A program made the translations under genes and the position numbers. The notes beneath the pieces are model-generated. The model was given only the letters and a program-made list of their open reading frames with translations, ran no database searches and was not told the origin of the DNA. From Mycolicibacterium wolinskyi (GTDB lineage: Bacteria > Actinomycetota > Actinomycetes > Mycobacteriales > Mycobacteriaceae), in the NCBI RefSeq assembly GCF_002101965.1, contig NZ_LQQA01000023.1, positions 202,082-266,081 on the forward strand: 64,000 nucleotides of DNA, in the 5' to 3' direction. This document shows positions 52,005 through 61,370 of this stretch, piece after piece; position 1 is the stretch's first letter; each line of letters opens with the position of its first letter.

Positions 52005-53180
52005 GTGATCACGGCCGACGGGGTTCTCGCGTTGTCGGACCGGGGAGCCGGTGTGCCGCTGCGCGAGCTCGCGCTCGTGGGCCTGACGGCCGCCATCATC
52101 ACCTACTTCGCGACCGGCTGGGTGCGCGCGCTCGCCATCCGGCTCGGCGCCGTCGCGTATCCGCGCGAACGCGATGTACACGTACACCCGATCCCGCGGA
52201 TGGGCGGGTTGGCCATGTACATCGGGGTGGCCGCAGCCGTGCTACTGGCCTCCCAGCTGCCCGCGCTGACGCGGGGTTTCGTCTATTCGACCGGTATGCC
52301 CGCGGTCGTGGTCGCCGGCGGGCTGATCATGGCGATCGGGTTGATCGACGACCGCTGGGGCCTGGACGCGTTGACCAAGTTCGCCGGTCAGATCACGGCT
52401 GCCAGCGTGCTCGTCACGATGGGCGTGGCCTGGAGCGTGCTCTACATCCCGATCGGGGGAGTGGGCACGATCGTCCTCGACCAGGTGTCGTCGATCCTGC
52501 TGACGCTGGCGCTGACCGTGTCGATCGTGAACGCGATGAACTTCGTCGACGGGCTCGACGGGCTCGCAGCGGGCCTCGGGCTGATCACGGCGCTGGCCAT
52601 CTGCGTGTTCTCGGTCGGGCTGCTCCGCGACCACGGCGGCGACGTCCTGTTCTACCCTCCTGCCGTCATCTCGGTCGTGCTGGCCGGCGCGTGTCTGGGG
52701 TTCCTGCCGCACAACTTCCACCGGGCCAAGATCTTCATGGGCGACTCCGGATCTATGCTGATCGGCCTGATGCTCGGGGCGGCGTCGACGACGGCGGCAG
52801 GCCCGATCTCGCAGAACGCCTACGGTGCGCGTGATGTGTTCGCGCTGTTGTCGCCGTTCCTGCTGGTGGTCGCGGTGATGCTGGTACCGGCCCTCGACAC
52901 CTTGCTCGCGATCGTGCGTCGAACCCGGGCCGGGCGCAGCCCGCTCAGCCCCGACAAGATGCACCTGCATCACCGGCTCCTGCAGATCGGGCACTCGCAC
53001 CGGCGTGCGGTACTGCTGATCTACCTGTGGGTCGGCATCATCGCGTTCGGTGCGGCGAGCACGATTTTCTTCGATCCGCGCCACACCGGTGCGGTGATGG
53101 TGGCCGCCATTCTGGTCGCGATCGTCGTCACGTTGATCCCGTTGTTGCGCCGTGACTCGGAGGCATCCGAGGAGCAGTAA
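52005..53180 (+). CDS. wecA: Decaprenyl-phosphate N-acetylglucosaminephosphotransferase
   Basis: 391 residues, about 11 membrane helices, MraY/WecA superfamily. Active-site motifs: LIDDRWGLDALTKFAGQ, NAMNFVDGLDGLAAG, HNFHRAKIFMGDSGSMLIG and the His motif DKMHLHHRLLQ. In mycobacteria it makes decaprenyl-PP-GlcNAc, the linker that joins arabinogalactan to peptidoglycan. GTG 52005 is six bases after TACGGT (51993-51998), a leaderless start separate from sua5. Confidence 0.95.
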   Translation: MITADGVLALSDRGAGVPLRELALVGLTAAIITYFATGWVRALAIRLGAVAYPRERDVHVHPIPRMGGLAMYIGVAAAVLLASQLPALTRGFVYSTGMPAVVVAGGLIMAIGLIDDRWGLDALTKFAGQITAASVLVTMGVAWSVLYIPIGGVGTIVLDQVSSILLTLALTVSIVNAMNFVDGLDGLAAGLGLITALAICVFSVGLLRDHGGDVLFYPPAVISVVLAGACLGFLPHNFHRAKIFMGDSGSMLIGLMLGAASTTAAGPISQNAYGARDVFALLSPFLLVVAVMLVPALDTLLAIVRRTRAGRSPLSPDKMHLHHRLLQIGHSHRRAVLLIYLWVGIIAFGAASTIFFDPRHTGAVMVAAILVAIVVTLIPLLRRDSEASEEQ

Positions 53181-53204
53181 AACCGGCCAATACGACAAAA
53201 AGTA

Positions 53205-53242
53205 GTAGGCCCCGTTTAGGGGTGCCTACCATGTGGTACGGT
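53205..53242 (+). promoter_or_regulatory. Hairpin and putative -10 in the atp operon leader
   Basis: Stem GTAGG/CCTAC with inner CCCC/GGGG and a GTTTA loop (53205-53229) may terminate wecA transcripts. TACGGT at 53237-53242 (or TACCAT at 53227-53232) could be the -10 of the ATP synthase operon, predicting a leader of about 200 nt. No strong -35 is seen. Confidence 0.4.
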
Positions 53243-53341
53243 GCTGGCAGAACCCGAAAAACCTCGCGGGTTGCCGGCCCGGCCCATCGGTTCTCAGAGC
53301 CGATCGGAGCCGATCAACGACCGACAAAAGGGAGCTACCCC

Positions 53342-53410
53342 TTGGGTGATTCCAGCGCGCCCGTCGCCCTTCGATACGCTCGTCGGGCACGCACAGGGTT
53401 TTGCCAGTGA
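53342..53410 (+). CDS. Possible 22-residue ORF in the atp leader
   Basis: TTG 53342 is preceded by AAGGGAG (53328-53334) with 7-nt spacing, a strong ribosome site for an otherwise noncoding leader. The product begins MGDSSAPVALRYARR and ends at TGA 53408-53410, 40 nt before the next gene. No homology is known to me; it may be a regulatory leader peptide or a chance frame. Confidence 0.35.
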   Translation: MGDSSAPVALRYARRARTGFCQ

Positions 53411-53450
53411 ATTGTGGTAGTTCTCGTGACCGCGGGATTGAGGTGAAGCA

Positions 53451-53897
53451 GTGACGACACCAGCGCAAGATGCGCCGTTGGTGTTTCCGTCGGTGGCTTT
53501 CAGGCCGCTGCGCCTGTTGATCGTTTGCGTTGCGTTGACCGGAGTCGCAGTTCTCGCGGCCGGGTTCACCGGACACATTTTCTTCGGACTTTTCTTCGGG
53601 GCCGGTCTGGCCCTCGGGCTGATCAACGCCCTCCTGGTGCGCCGCGCGGTGGAGTCGATCACCGCTGAAGAGCACCCTCTCAAGAAGAAGATGGCGGTCA
53701 ACTCGGCGACCCGGTTGCTGGCCATCACCGCGATCGCGCTCGCGATCGCGTTTGTCTTCAGAACCTCGGGCGGCATCGCGGTGCTGTTCGGGCTGGCGGT
53801 GTTCCAGGCGCTGCTGGTGATGAGCACCAGCATCCCCGTGCTGCGCAAGATCCGCACGAACGGCCTGGACGTCTTGGATTCGGAATCGAAGGGTTGA
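53451..53897 (+). CDS. ATP synthase protein I-like membrane protein
   Basis: 148 residues with four membrane helices, in the position of Rv1303 before atpB. VALTGVAVLAAGFTGHIFFGLFFGAGLALGLINALLVRRAV and the second pair of helices match AtpI/UncI-like proteins, which assist c-ring assembly or ion supply. GTG 53451 has GAGGTGAAG just upstream. Ten nucleotides separate it from atpB. Confidence 0.82.
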   Translation: MTTPAQDAPLVFPSVAFRPLRLLIVCVALTGVAVLAAGFTGHIFFGLFFGAGLALGLINALLVRRAVESITAEEHPLKKKMAVNSATRLLAITAIALAIAFVFRTSGGIAVLFGLAVFQALLVMSTSIPVLRKIRTNGLDVLDSESKG

Positions 53898-53907
53898 GCT
53901 GACCTCT

Positions 53908-54684
53908 ATGACTCAGACGACGACCGTGCTGGCCGCCGAAGAAGGCGGTGCCGCCATCCATGTCGGACACCACACCATGGTGTTCGAGCTGTTCGGGATG
54001 ACGTTCAACGGTGACACCATCCTCGCGACCGCGATCACCGCGGTGATCGTGATCGGGTTGGCGTTCTTCCTGCGCGCCAAGGTCACCTCGACCGGGGTGC
54101 CTGGCGGTGTCCAGCTGTTCTGGGAAGCGCTGACCATCCAGATGCGCGGTCAGATCGAAAGTGCCATCGGCATGAAGGTCGCGCCGTTCGTGCTGCCCCT
54201 GGCGGTCACCATCTTCGTGTTCATCCTGATCTCCAACTGGCTGGCGGTGCTTCCGCTGCAGTACGGCGGATCGGACGGCGCCGCGGGCGAGCTGTACAAG
54301 CCGCCGGCCTCCGACATCAACTTCGTGCTGGCGCTCGCGTTGTTCGTGTTCGTCGCCTACCACGCCGCGGGCGTCTGGCGCCGGGGCATCATCGGCCACC
54401 CGCTCAAGGTGGTCAAGGGTCACGTCGCATTCCTCGCGCCGATCAACATCGTCGAGGAGCTGGCCAAGCCCATCTCGTTGGCACTCCGTCTTTTCGGCAA
54501 CATCTTCGCCGGCGGCATCCTGGTGGCGCTCATCGCGATGTTCCCCTGGTACATCCAGTGGGCACCCAACGCGATCTGGAAGACCTTCGACTTGTTCGTC
54601 GGCCTGATCCAGGCGTTCATCTTCTCGCTGCTGACGATCCTGTACTTCAGCCAGTCGATGGAGCTGGACCATGAAGACCACTGA
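53908..54684 (+). CDS. atpB: ATP synthase Fo subunit a
   Basis: 258 residues. The essential Arg of the proton path is in ISLALRLFGNIFAGGIL; other conserved stretches are VLPLAVTIFVFILISNWLAVLPLQYG and GLIQAFIFSLLTILYFSQ. It forms the proton half-channels against the c ring. The N-terminus is extracytoplasmic, without a cleaved signal. Confidence 0.97.
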   Translation: MTQTTTVLAAEEGGAAIHVGHHTMVFELFGMTFNGDTILATAITAVIVIGLAFFLRAKVTSTGVPGGVQLFWEALTIQMRGQIESAIGMKVAPFVLPLAVTIFVFILISNWLAVLPLQYGGSDGAAGELYKPPASDINFVLALALFVFVAYHAAGVWRRGIIGHPLKVVKGHVAFLAPINIVEELAKPISLALRLFGNIFAGGILVALIAMFPWYIQWAPNAIWKTFDLFVGLIQAFIFSLLTILYFSQSMELDHEDH

Positions 54685-54772
54685 GCACGACCACCTAGAT
54701 CACTAACCCCAACAACCGCACCACACGAACCTCTGGCGGCACAGCCACCAGTTATCAAGGAGGATAAAAGGA

Positions 54773-55033
54773 ATGGAACTCGATCCAAACGCCATCATCA
54801 CGGCCGGCGCTCTGATCGGCGGTGGATTGATCATGGGTGGCGGCGCCATCGGCGCTGGTATCGGTGACGGCATTGCGGGTAACGCGCTGATCTCGGGCAT
54901 CGCCCGGCAGCCCGAGGCCCAGGGCCGGCTGTTCACCCCGTTCTTCATCACCGTTGGTCTGGTTGAGGCCGCGTACTTCATCAACCTGGCCTTCATGGCG
55001 CTGTTCGTCTTCGCCACGCCGGGCCTGCAGTAG
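54773..55033 (+). CDS. atpE: ATP synthase Fo subunit c
   Basis: 86 residues, helical hairpin with a Gly-rich first helix and the loop ARQPEAQG. The proton-carrying Glu65 and Asp32 are both present; these correspond to the diarylquinoline (bedaquiline) binding site, so no resistance substitution is seen there. An exceptionally strong AAGGAGG lies upstream in the 88-nt gap after atpB, fitting the need for many c copies per complex. Confidence 0.98.
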   Translation: MELDPNAIITAGALIGGGLIMGGGAIGAGIGDGIAGNALISGIARQPEAQGRLFTPFFITVGLVEAAYFINLAFMALFVFATPGLQ

Positions 55034-55042
55034 TCCGTCGGT

Positions 55043-55540
55043 ATGAGTGACCTAACCATCCTCGCGGCGGAGGAAGGCGGTGGGGGCCAGAGCAACTTCC
55101 TGGTCCCCAACGGCACCTTCTTCGCCGTGCTGATCATCTTCCTGATCGTGCTCGGCGTGATCGCGAAATGGGTTGTGCCGCCGATCAGCAAGGTGCTCGC
55201 GGAGCGGGAAGCGATGCTGGCCAAGACGGCAGCGGACAACCGCAAGTCGGCCGAGCAGGTCGCCGCGGCACAGGCCGATTACGACGAGGCCATGGCCGGC
55301 GCACGTGCGCAGGCGTCGTCCATCAGGGACGAGGCCCGCGCGTCGGGTCGTCAGGTGGTCGACGAAAAGCGCGCCGAAGCGAGCGGTGAGGTAGCCGAGA
55401 CCGTACGCCAGGCCGATGAGCAACTGTCCGCGCAGAGCGCTCAGGTGCGCGGTGGCCTCGAATCGTCCGTGGATGGACTGTCGGCCACCCTGGCCAGCCG
55501 CATCCTCGGCGTCGACGTGAAATCAGGTGGGACGCAGTAG
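55043..55540 (+). CDS. atpF: ATP synthase Fo subunit b
   Basis: 165 residues: one membrane helix (GTFFAVLIIFLIVLGVIAKWVV) and a long Ala/Glu/Arg coiled coil forming the peripheral stalk. It pairs with the b' part of the fused protein encoded next, whose ATG directly follows this stop. Confidence 0.96.
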   Translation: MSDLTILAAEEGGGGQSNFLVPNGTFFAVLIIFLIVLGVIAKWVVPPISKVLAEREAMLAKTAADNRKSAEQVAAAQADYDEAMAGARAQASSIRDEARASGRQVVDEKRAEASGEVAETVRQADEQLSAQSAQVRGGLESSVDGLSATLASRILGVDVKSGGTQ

Positions 55541-56878
55541 ATGTCGATATTCATCGGACAGCTGATCGGCTTCGCCGTCATCGCATTCATCATCGTGAAG
55601 TGGGTGGTGCCGCCCGTGCGGTCCCTGATGCAGAAGCAGCAGGAAGCCGTGCGCGTCGCTCTCGCTGAAAGTGCGGAGGCGTCGAAGAAACTCGCCGATG
55701 CCGACGCGATGCACGCCAAGGCGCTCGCGGATGCCAAGGCGGAGTCGGAGAAGGTCACCGACGAGGCCAAGCAAGACTCCGAGCGCATTGCCGCGCAGCT
55801 GGCCGAACAGGCCGGTACCGAAGCCGAGCGCATCAAGGCCCAAGGCGCACAACAGGTTCAGCTGATGCGCCAGCAGCTCATCCGTCAGCTGCGCTCGGGT
55901 CTCGGCGAGGAGTCGGTGGCCAAGGCCGCCGAGCTGGTGCGGGCGCACGTGTCCGATCCGCAGGCGCAGGCGGCAACGGTTGACCGCTTCCTGGCCGAGC
56001 TGGAGGAGATGGCTCCGTCCACGGTGGTGATCGATACCGCCGCCACGTCCCGGCTCCGTGCCGCCAGCCGTGAGTCGCTGGCTGTCCTGGTGGGCAAGTT
56101 CGACGAGATCGCGGGCGGCCTCGACGCGAACGGGCTGACCACGCTCGCCGACGAATTGGCATCGGTGGCCAACCTGCTGCTGTCCGAGTCGGTGCTCAAC
56201 AAGCACCTGGCCGATCCGGCCGACGACGCCGCACCCAAGGTGCGGCTGCTCGAGCGCCTGCTGAACGGCAAGGTGGGCGCCCCCGCTCTGGACGTGCTGC
56301 GGACCGCGGTGTCGCAGCGCTGGTCGACCGAGTCCAACCTGGTCGACGCCATCGAACACACCGCGCGTCTGGCTCTGCTCAAGCGGGCCGAGACCGCGGG
56401 TGAGGTCGACGAGGTGGAGGACCAGCTGTTCCGGTTCGGCCGCGTCCTCGACGCCGAGCCGCGACTGTCGGCTCTCCTGAGCGACTACACGACGCCGGCC
56501 GACGGTCGGGTTGCCTTGCTGGACAAGGTGCTCACCGGTGGCTCCGGGGTGAACGGGACCGCAGCGGCGCTGTTGACCCAGACCGTCCGACTGCTGCGCG
56601 GCGAGCGTGCCGACGAGGCCGTCATCGACCTCGCCGAGCTCGCCGTGGCACGCCGCGGTGAGGTCGTCGCCCATGTGACGGCCGCCGCCGAGCTGAGCGA
56701 TGCCCAGCGCACGCGCCTCACCGAGGTGCTCAGCCGTATCTACGGCCACCCGGTGTCCGTCCAGCTGCACGTCGACCCAGAAGTCCTCGGTGGTCTGTCG
56801 ATCACCGTCGGCGACGAGGTGATCGACGGCTCCATCTCGTCCCGACTAGCCGCCGCTCAGACCCGGTTGCCGGACTGA
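55541..56878 (+). CDS. atpH: Fused ATP synthase subunit b'-delta
   Basis: 445 residues, the mycobacterial b-delta fusion. Residues 1-25 form the membrane helix (IGQLIGFAVIAFIIVKWVVPPV), about 30-165 the stalk coiled coil, and about 260-445 the delta (OSCP-like) domain ending LHVDPEVLGGLSITVGDEVIDGSI. The stretch between is the fusion-specific linker domain. It starts on the nucleotide after the atpF stop. Confidence 0.96.
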   Translation: MSIFIGQLIGFAVIAFIIVKWVVPPVRSLMQKQQEAVRVALAESAEASKKLADADAMHAKALADAKAESEKVTDEAKQDSERIAAQLAEQAGTEAERIKAQGAQQVQLMRQQLIRQLRSGLGEESVAKAAELVRAHVSDPQAQAATVDRFLAELEEMAPSTVVIDTAATSRLRAASRESLAVLVGKFDEIAGGLDANGLTTLADELASVANLLLSESVLNKHLADPADDAAPKVRLLERLLNGKVGAPALDVLRTAVSQRWSTESNLVDAIEHTARLALLKRAETAGEVDEVEDQLFRFGRVLDAEPRLSALLSDYTTPADGRVALLDKVLTGGSGVNGTAAALLTQTVRLLRGERADEAVIDLAELAVARRGEVVAHVTAAAELSDAQRTRLTEVLSRIYGHPVSVQLHVDPEVLGGLSITVGDEVIDGSISSRLAAAQTRLPD

Positions 56879-56927
56879 GCCGAAACTCACGAACCACCCT
56901 AAGAACAAGGTAGGAAGACGAAAAACC

Positions 56928-58577
56928 ATGGCAGAGTTGACAATCTCGGCTGCTGATATCGAAGGTGCCATCGAGGATTACGTATCCTCGTTTTCCGCCG
57001 ACACCGAGCGCGAAGAGATCGGCACCGTCGTCGACGCCGGTGACGGCATCGCCCACGTCGAGGGCCTGCCCTCGGTCATGACGCAGGAGCTGCTCGAGTT
57101 CCCAGGCGGTGTCCTGGGCGTTGCGATGAACCTCGACGAGCACAGCGTCGGCGCGGTCATCCTGGGTGAGTTCGAGAAGATCGAAGAAGGCCAGCAGGTC
57201 AAGCGCACCGGGCAGGTGCTGTCCGTGCCGGTCGGCGACGCCTTCCTCGGCCGCGTCATCAACCCGCTCGGCCAGCCGATCGACGGCCAGGGCGACATCG
57301 CCTCGGACACCCGTCGCGAGCTCGAGCTGCAGGCACCGACGGTGGTTCAGCGCCAGGGCGTCGGCGAGCCCCTGCAGACCGGTATCAAGGCCATCGACGC
57401 CATGACGCCGATCGGCCGTGGCCAGCGCCAGCTGATCATCGGCGACCGCAAGACCGGTAAGACCGCCGTCTGCGTCGACACCATCCTCAACCAGCGCAAG
57501 AACTGGGAGACCGGCGACCCGAAGCAGCAGGTGCGCTGCGTCTACGTCGCGATCGGCCAGAAGGGCACCACGATCGCCAGCGTCAAGCGCGCGCTGGAAG
57601 AGGGTGGCGCGATGGAGTACACCACCATCGTCGCCGCCCCCGCTTCCGACGCGGCCGGCTTCAAGTGGCTTGCGCCCTACACGGGTTCGGCCATCGGCCA
57701 GCACTGGATGTACGACGGCAAGCACGTCCTGATCGTGTTCGACGACCTGTCCAAGCAGGCCGACGCCTACCGCGCGATCTCGCTGCTGCTGCGCCGCCCG
57801 CCGGGCCGCGAGGCGTTCCCCGGCGACGTGTTCTACCTGCACTCGCGCCTGCTGGAGCGTTGCGCGAAGCTCTCCGACGAGCTCGGCGGCGGTTCGATGA
57901 CCGGCCTGCCGATCATCGAGACCAAGGCCAACGACATCTCGGCGTTCATCCCGACCAACGTCATCTCGATCACCGACGGCCAGTGCTTCCTGGAGTCCGA
58001 CCTGTTCAACCAGGGCGTGCGGCCGGCCATCAACGTCGGTGTCTCGGTGTCCCGCGTCGGTGGCGCCGCGCAGATCAAGGCGATGAAGGAGGTGGCCGGC
58101 TCGCTGCGTCTGGATCTGTCGCAGTACCGCGAGCTGGAGGCCTTCGCCGCGTTCGCCTCCGACCTGGACGCGACGTCCAAGGCTCAGCTGGACCGCGGTG
58201 TCCGCCTGGTCGAGCTGCTCAAGCAGCCGCAGTACAGCCCGATGGCGGTCGAGGACCAGGTCGTGGCGATCTTCCTCGGCACCAAGGGCCACCTGGATTC
58301 GGTTCCCGCCGAAGACGTCTCGCGTTTCGAGGCGGAACTGCTGGAGCACGTGAAGGCTAGCCACTCCGACATCCTCGACGGGATTCGCGAGACCAAGAAG
58401 CTCTCCGAGGAGGTCGAGGAGAAGCTGGCTTCGGTCATCAACGAATTCAAGAAGGGCTTCTCCGCATCCGACGGCAGCTCGGTGGTGGTCAACGAGGCTG
58501 ACGCCGACGCGCTCAATCCCGAGGACCTGGAGAAGGAATCGGTCAAGGTCCGCAAGCCTGCTCCCAAGAAGGCCTAG
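56928..58577 (+). CDS. atpA: ATP synthase F1 subunit alpha
   Basis: 549 residues, longer at the C-terminus than in most bacteria. Walker A is GDRKTGKTAV, with FDDLSKQADAYR and LLLRRPPGREAFPGDVFYLHSRLLERCAK. The last 35 or so residues (SDGSSVVVNEADADALNPED...) are the mycobacterial extension reported to suppress ATP hydrolysis. A ribosome site GTAGGAAG precedes the ATG. Confidence 0.98.
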   Translation: MAELTISAADIEGAIEDYVSSFSADTEREEIGTVVDAGDGIAHVEGLPSVMTQELLEFPGGVLGVAMNLDEHSVGAVILGEFEKIEEGQQVKRTGQVLSVPVGDAFLGRVINPLGQPIDGQGDIASDTRRELELQAPTVVQRQGVGEPLQTGIKAIDAMTPIGRGQRQLIIGDRKTGKTAVCVDTILNQRKNWETGDPKQQVRCVYVAIGQKGTTIASVKRALEEGGAMEYTTIVAAPASDAAGFKWLAPYTGSAIGQHWMYDGKHVLIVFDDLSKQADAYRAISLLLRRPPGREAFPGDVFYLHSRLLERCAKLSDELGGGSMTGLPIIETKANDISAFIPTNVISITDGQCFLESDLFNQGVRPAINVGVSVSRVGGAAQIKAMKEVAGSLRLDLSQYRELEAFAAFASDLDATSKAQLDRGVRLVELLKQPQYSPMAVEDQVVAIFLGTKGHLDSVPAEDVSRFEAELLEHVKASHSDILDGIRETKKLSEEVEEKLASVINEFKKGFSASDGSSVVVNEADADALNPEDLEKESVKVRKPAPKKA

Positions 58578-58584
58578 GTAACAG

Positions 58585-59508
58585 ATGGCAGCCACACTGC
58601 GCGAACTACGCGGGCGCATCCGCTCAGCCGGGTCGATCAAGAAGATCACCAAGGCCCAGGAGCTGATCGCGACGTCGCGGATCGCCAAGGCGCAGGCCCG
58701 GGTCGAGGCGGCCCGGCCCTACGCCACCGAGATCACCAATATGCTCACCGAGCTCGCGGGTGCCAGCGCGTTGGACCACCCGCTGCTCGTCGAGCGTGAA
58801 GCCCCCAAGCGGGCCGGTGTGCTGGTGGTGTCGTCGGACCGCGGCCTGTGCGGCGCCTACAACGCCAACGTGCTGCGGCGGACCGAGGAACTGTTCTCGC
58901 TCCTGCGTGACGAGGGCAAGACTCCGGTGCTGTACGTGGTCGGCCGGAAAGCGCTGGGCTACTTCAGCTTCCGGCAGCGCACGGTCACCGAGTCGTGGAC
59001 CGGATTCTCCGAGCGGCCGACGTACGAGGACGCCAAGACGATCGCTGACACCCTGGTGACCGCGTTCATGTCCGGTGCCGACGACGAAGGCGACGACGCC
59101 GGAGCCGACGGAATCCTCGGTGTCGACGAACTGCACATCGTGTTCACGGAGTTCCGCTCGATGCTGTCGCAGACCGCGGTGGCACGGCGGATCGCGCCGA
59201 TGGAGGTCGAGTACGTCGGCGAGGCCGAAACCGGGCCCCACACGCTGTATTCGTTCGAGCCGGATCCAGAGACGCTGTTCGACGCGCTGCTTCCGCGCTA
59301 CGTCGCGACGCGCGTCTATGCAGCGTTGCTGGAAGCCGCGGCTTCGGAGTCGGCCTCACGCCGGCGCGCGATGAAGTCGGCCACCGACAACGCCGACGAT
59401 CTGATCAAGGCGCTCACGCTGGCGGCCAACCGCGAGCGTCAGGCACAGATCACCCAGGAAATCAGCGAAATCGTCGGCGGCGCCAACGCGCTCGCCGACG
59501 CCAAGTAA
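58585..59508 (+). CDS. atpG: ATP synthase F1 subunit gamma
   Basis: 307 residues. N-terminal RGRIRSAGSIKKITKAQELIATSRIAKAQ and C-terminal SATDNADDLIKALTLAANRERQAQITQEISEIVGG form the central shaft. An acidic insertion around residues 166-180 (SGADDEGDDAGADG) is the mycobacteria-specific gamma loop, which has been explored as a drug target. It follows atpA by 7 nt. Confidence 0.97.
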   Translation: MAATLRELRGRIRSAGSIKKITKAQELIATSRIAKAQARVEAARPYATEITNMLTELAGASALDHPLLVEREAPKRAGVLVVSSDRGLCGAYNANVLRRTEELFSLLRDEGKTPVLYVVGRKALGYFSFRQRTVTESWTGFSERPTYEDAKTIADTLVTAFMSGADDEGDDAGADGILGVDELHIVFTEFRSMLSQTAVARRIAPMEVEYVGEAETGPHTLYSFEPDPETLFDALLPRYVATRVYAALLEAAASESASRRRAMKSATDNADDLIKALTLAANRERQAQITQEISEIVGGANALADAK

Positions 59509-59531
59509 GCCCCGTAGGAAGCGAAGAGAGA

Positions 59532-60959
59532 ATGACTGCTACTGCAGAAAAGACCGCGGGTCGCGTTGTCCGCATCACCGGCCCGGTGGTGGACGTCGAA
59601 TTCCCGCGTGGCGCTGTGCCAGACCTGTTCAACGCGCTGCATGCCGACATCACGTTCGGTGCGCTCGCCAAGACCCTGACCCTTGAGGTCGCCCAGCACC
59701 TCGGCGACAACCTGGTGCGCTGCATCTCCATGCAGCCCACCGACGGCCTGGTGCGCGGCGTCGAGGTCAGCGACACCGGTGCCTCGATCTCCGTCCCCGT
59801 TGGTGACGGCGTCAAGGGCCACGTGTTCAACGCCCTCGGCGACTGCCTCGACGATCCGGGCTACGGCAAGGACTTCGAGCACTGGTCGATCCACCGCAAG
59901 CCGCCGGCCTTCTCGGACCTGGAGCCCCGCACCGAGATGCTGGAGACCGGTCTGAAGGTCGTCGACCTGCTGACCCCGTACGTGCGTGGCGGCAAGATCG
60001 CCCTGTTCGGTGGCGCCGGCGTGGGCAAGACGGTTCTGATCCAGGAGATGATCAACCGCATCGCCCGCAACTTCGGTGGTACCTCGGTGTTCGCCGGCGT
60101 GGGGGAGCGCACCCGTGAGGGCAACGACCTGTGGGTCGAGCTCGCCGACGCCAACGTGCTCAAGGACACCGCGCTGGTGTTCGGCCAGATGGACGAGCCG
60201 CCAGGCACCCGTATGCGCGTCGCCCTGTCGGCCCTGACCATGGCCGAGTTCTTCCGTGACGAGCAGGGCCAGGACGTGCTGCTGTTCATCGACAACATCT
60301 TCCGGTTCACCCAGGCCGGTTCCGAGGTCTCGACCCTGCTGGGCCGCATGCCTTCGGCCGTGGGTTACCAGCCGACGCTGGCCGACGAGATGGGTGAGCT
60401 GCAGGAGCGCATCACCTCGACCCGTGGTCGCTCGATCACCTCGATGCAGGCCGTCTACGTGCCCGCCGACGACTACACCGACCCGGCCCCGGCCACCACG
60501 TTCGCCCACCTGGACGCCACCACCGAGCTTTCGCGTGCGGTGTTCTCCAAGGGCATCTTCCCCGCGGTGGACCCGCTGGCCTCGTCCTCGACCATCCTCG
60601 ACCCCGCGGTCGTCGGCGACGAGCACTACCGCGTCGCCCAGGAAGTCATCCGGATCCTGCAGCGCTACAAGGATCTTCAGGACATCATCGCGATCCTCGG
60701 TATCGACGAGCTCTCCGAAGAGGACAAGCAGCTGGTGCAGCGTGCGCGTCGTATCGAGCGCTTCCTGAGCCAGAACATGATGGCGGCCGAGCAGTTCACC
60801 GGTCAGCCGGGCTCGACGGTGCCGCTCAAGGAGACCATCGAGGCGTTCGACAAGCTCACCAAGGGCGACTTCGACCACTTGCCCGAGCAGGCGTTCTTCC
60901 TGATCGGTGGTCTGGACGACCTGGCGAAGAAGGCTGAAAGCCTCGGCGCCAAGCTGTGA
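59532..60959 (+). CDS. atpD: ATP synthase F1 subunit beta
   Basis: 475 residues. Walker A GGAGVGKTVLIQE, the catalytic-Glu region GERTREGNDLW, Walker B LLFIDNIFRFTQAGSE, and the DELSEED-equivalent region IDELSEEDKQL. It carries the catalytic ATP sites. Spacing to atpC is 39 nt. Confidence 0.98.
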   Translation: MTATAEKTAGRVVRITGPVVDVEFPRGAVPDLFNALHADITFGALAKTLTLEVAQHLGDNLVRCISMQPTDGLVRGVEVSDTGASISVPVGDGVKGHVFNALGDCLDDPGYGKDFEHWSIHRKPPAFSDLEPRTEMLETGLKVVDLLTPYVRGGKIALFGGAGVGKTVLIQEMINRIARNFGGTSVFAGVGERTREGNDLWVELADANVLKDTALVFGQMDEPPGTRMRVALSALTMAEFFRDEQGQDVLLFIDNIFRFTQAGSEVSTLLGRMPSAVGYQPTLADEMGELQERITSTRGRSITSMQAVYVPADDYTDPAPATTFAHLDATTELSRAVFSKGIFPAVDPLASSSTILDPAVVGDEHYRVAQEVIRILQRYKDLQDIIAILGIDELSEEDKQLVQRARRIERFLSQNMMAAEQFTGQPGSTVPLKETIEAFDKLTKGDFDHLPEQAFFLIGGLDDLAKKAESLGAKL

Positions 60960-60998
60960 TGAGCGCTGTAGAAACTCGAGTGCGAAAGGTGGTGTGAC

Positions 60999-61364
60999 AT
61001 GGCTGATTTGAACGTCGAGATCGTTGCCGTAGAGCGTGAGCTCTGGTCCGGCCCCGCCACGTTCGTCTTCACCCGGACCACCGCCGGTGAGATCGGCATC
61101 CTGCCGCGCCATATCCCGTTGGTGGCGCAGCTGGTCGACGACGCCATGGTCCGCGTCGAGCGTGAGGGCGAGGACGATCTACGTATCGCGGTCGACGGCG
61201 GCTTCCTGTCGGTGACCGAGGAGACCGTCCGGATCCTGGTGGAGAACGCGCAGTTCGAAGCCGAGATCGACGCTGATTCGGCCAAGCAGGATTCGGAGTC
61301 CGACGACGAGCGGACTGCAGCATGGGGCCGGGCGCGCCTGCGCGCCCTAGGCCAGATCGACTGA
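60999..61364 (+). CDS. atpC: ATP synthase F1 subunit epsilon
   Basis: 121 residues, short C-terminus as in mycobacteria. Beta-sandwich: LNVEIVAVERELWSGPATFVF, EIGILPRHIPLVAQL, VDGGFLSVTEETVRIL. The abbreviated helical tail is consistent with its weak direct inhibition of hydrolysis. GAAAGGTGGT is the ribosome site. Confidence 0.97.
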   Translation: MADLNVEIVAVERELWSGPATFVFTRTTAGEIGILPRHIPLVAQLVDDAMVRVEREGEDDLRIAVDGGFLSVTEETVRILVENAQFEAEIDADSAKQDSESDDERTAAWGRARLRALGQID

Positions 61365-61370
61365 TTGCCG

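Noticed and set aside
53222..53341. Longer 62-residue version of the atp leader ORF
   Set aside because: Its GTG lies within the hairpin and overlaps the likely promoter; only the part from TTG 53342 has a ribosome site.
56802..58688. 628-residue minus-strand open frame opposite atpA
   Set aside because: It is the codon-bias shadow of atpA; composition is Arg/Gly/His-rich, with no family signature. Similar shadows opposite argS (36198-38132), atpD (59439-61112) and murA (62524-63981) were rejected for the same reason.
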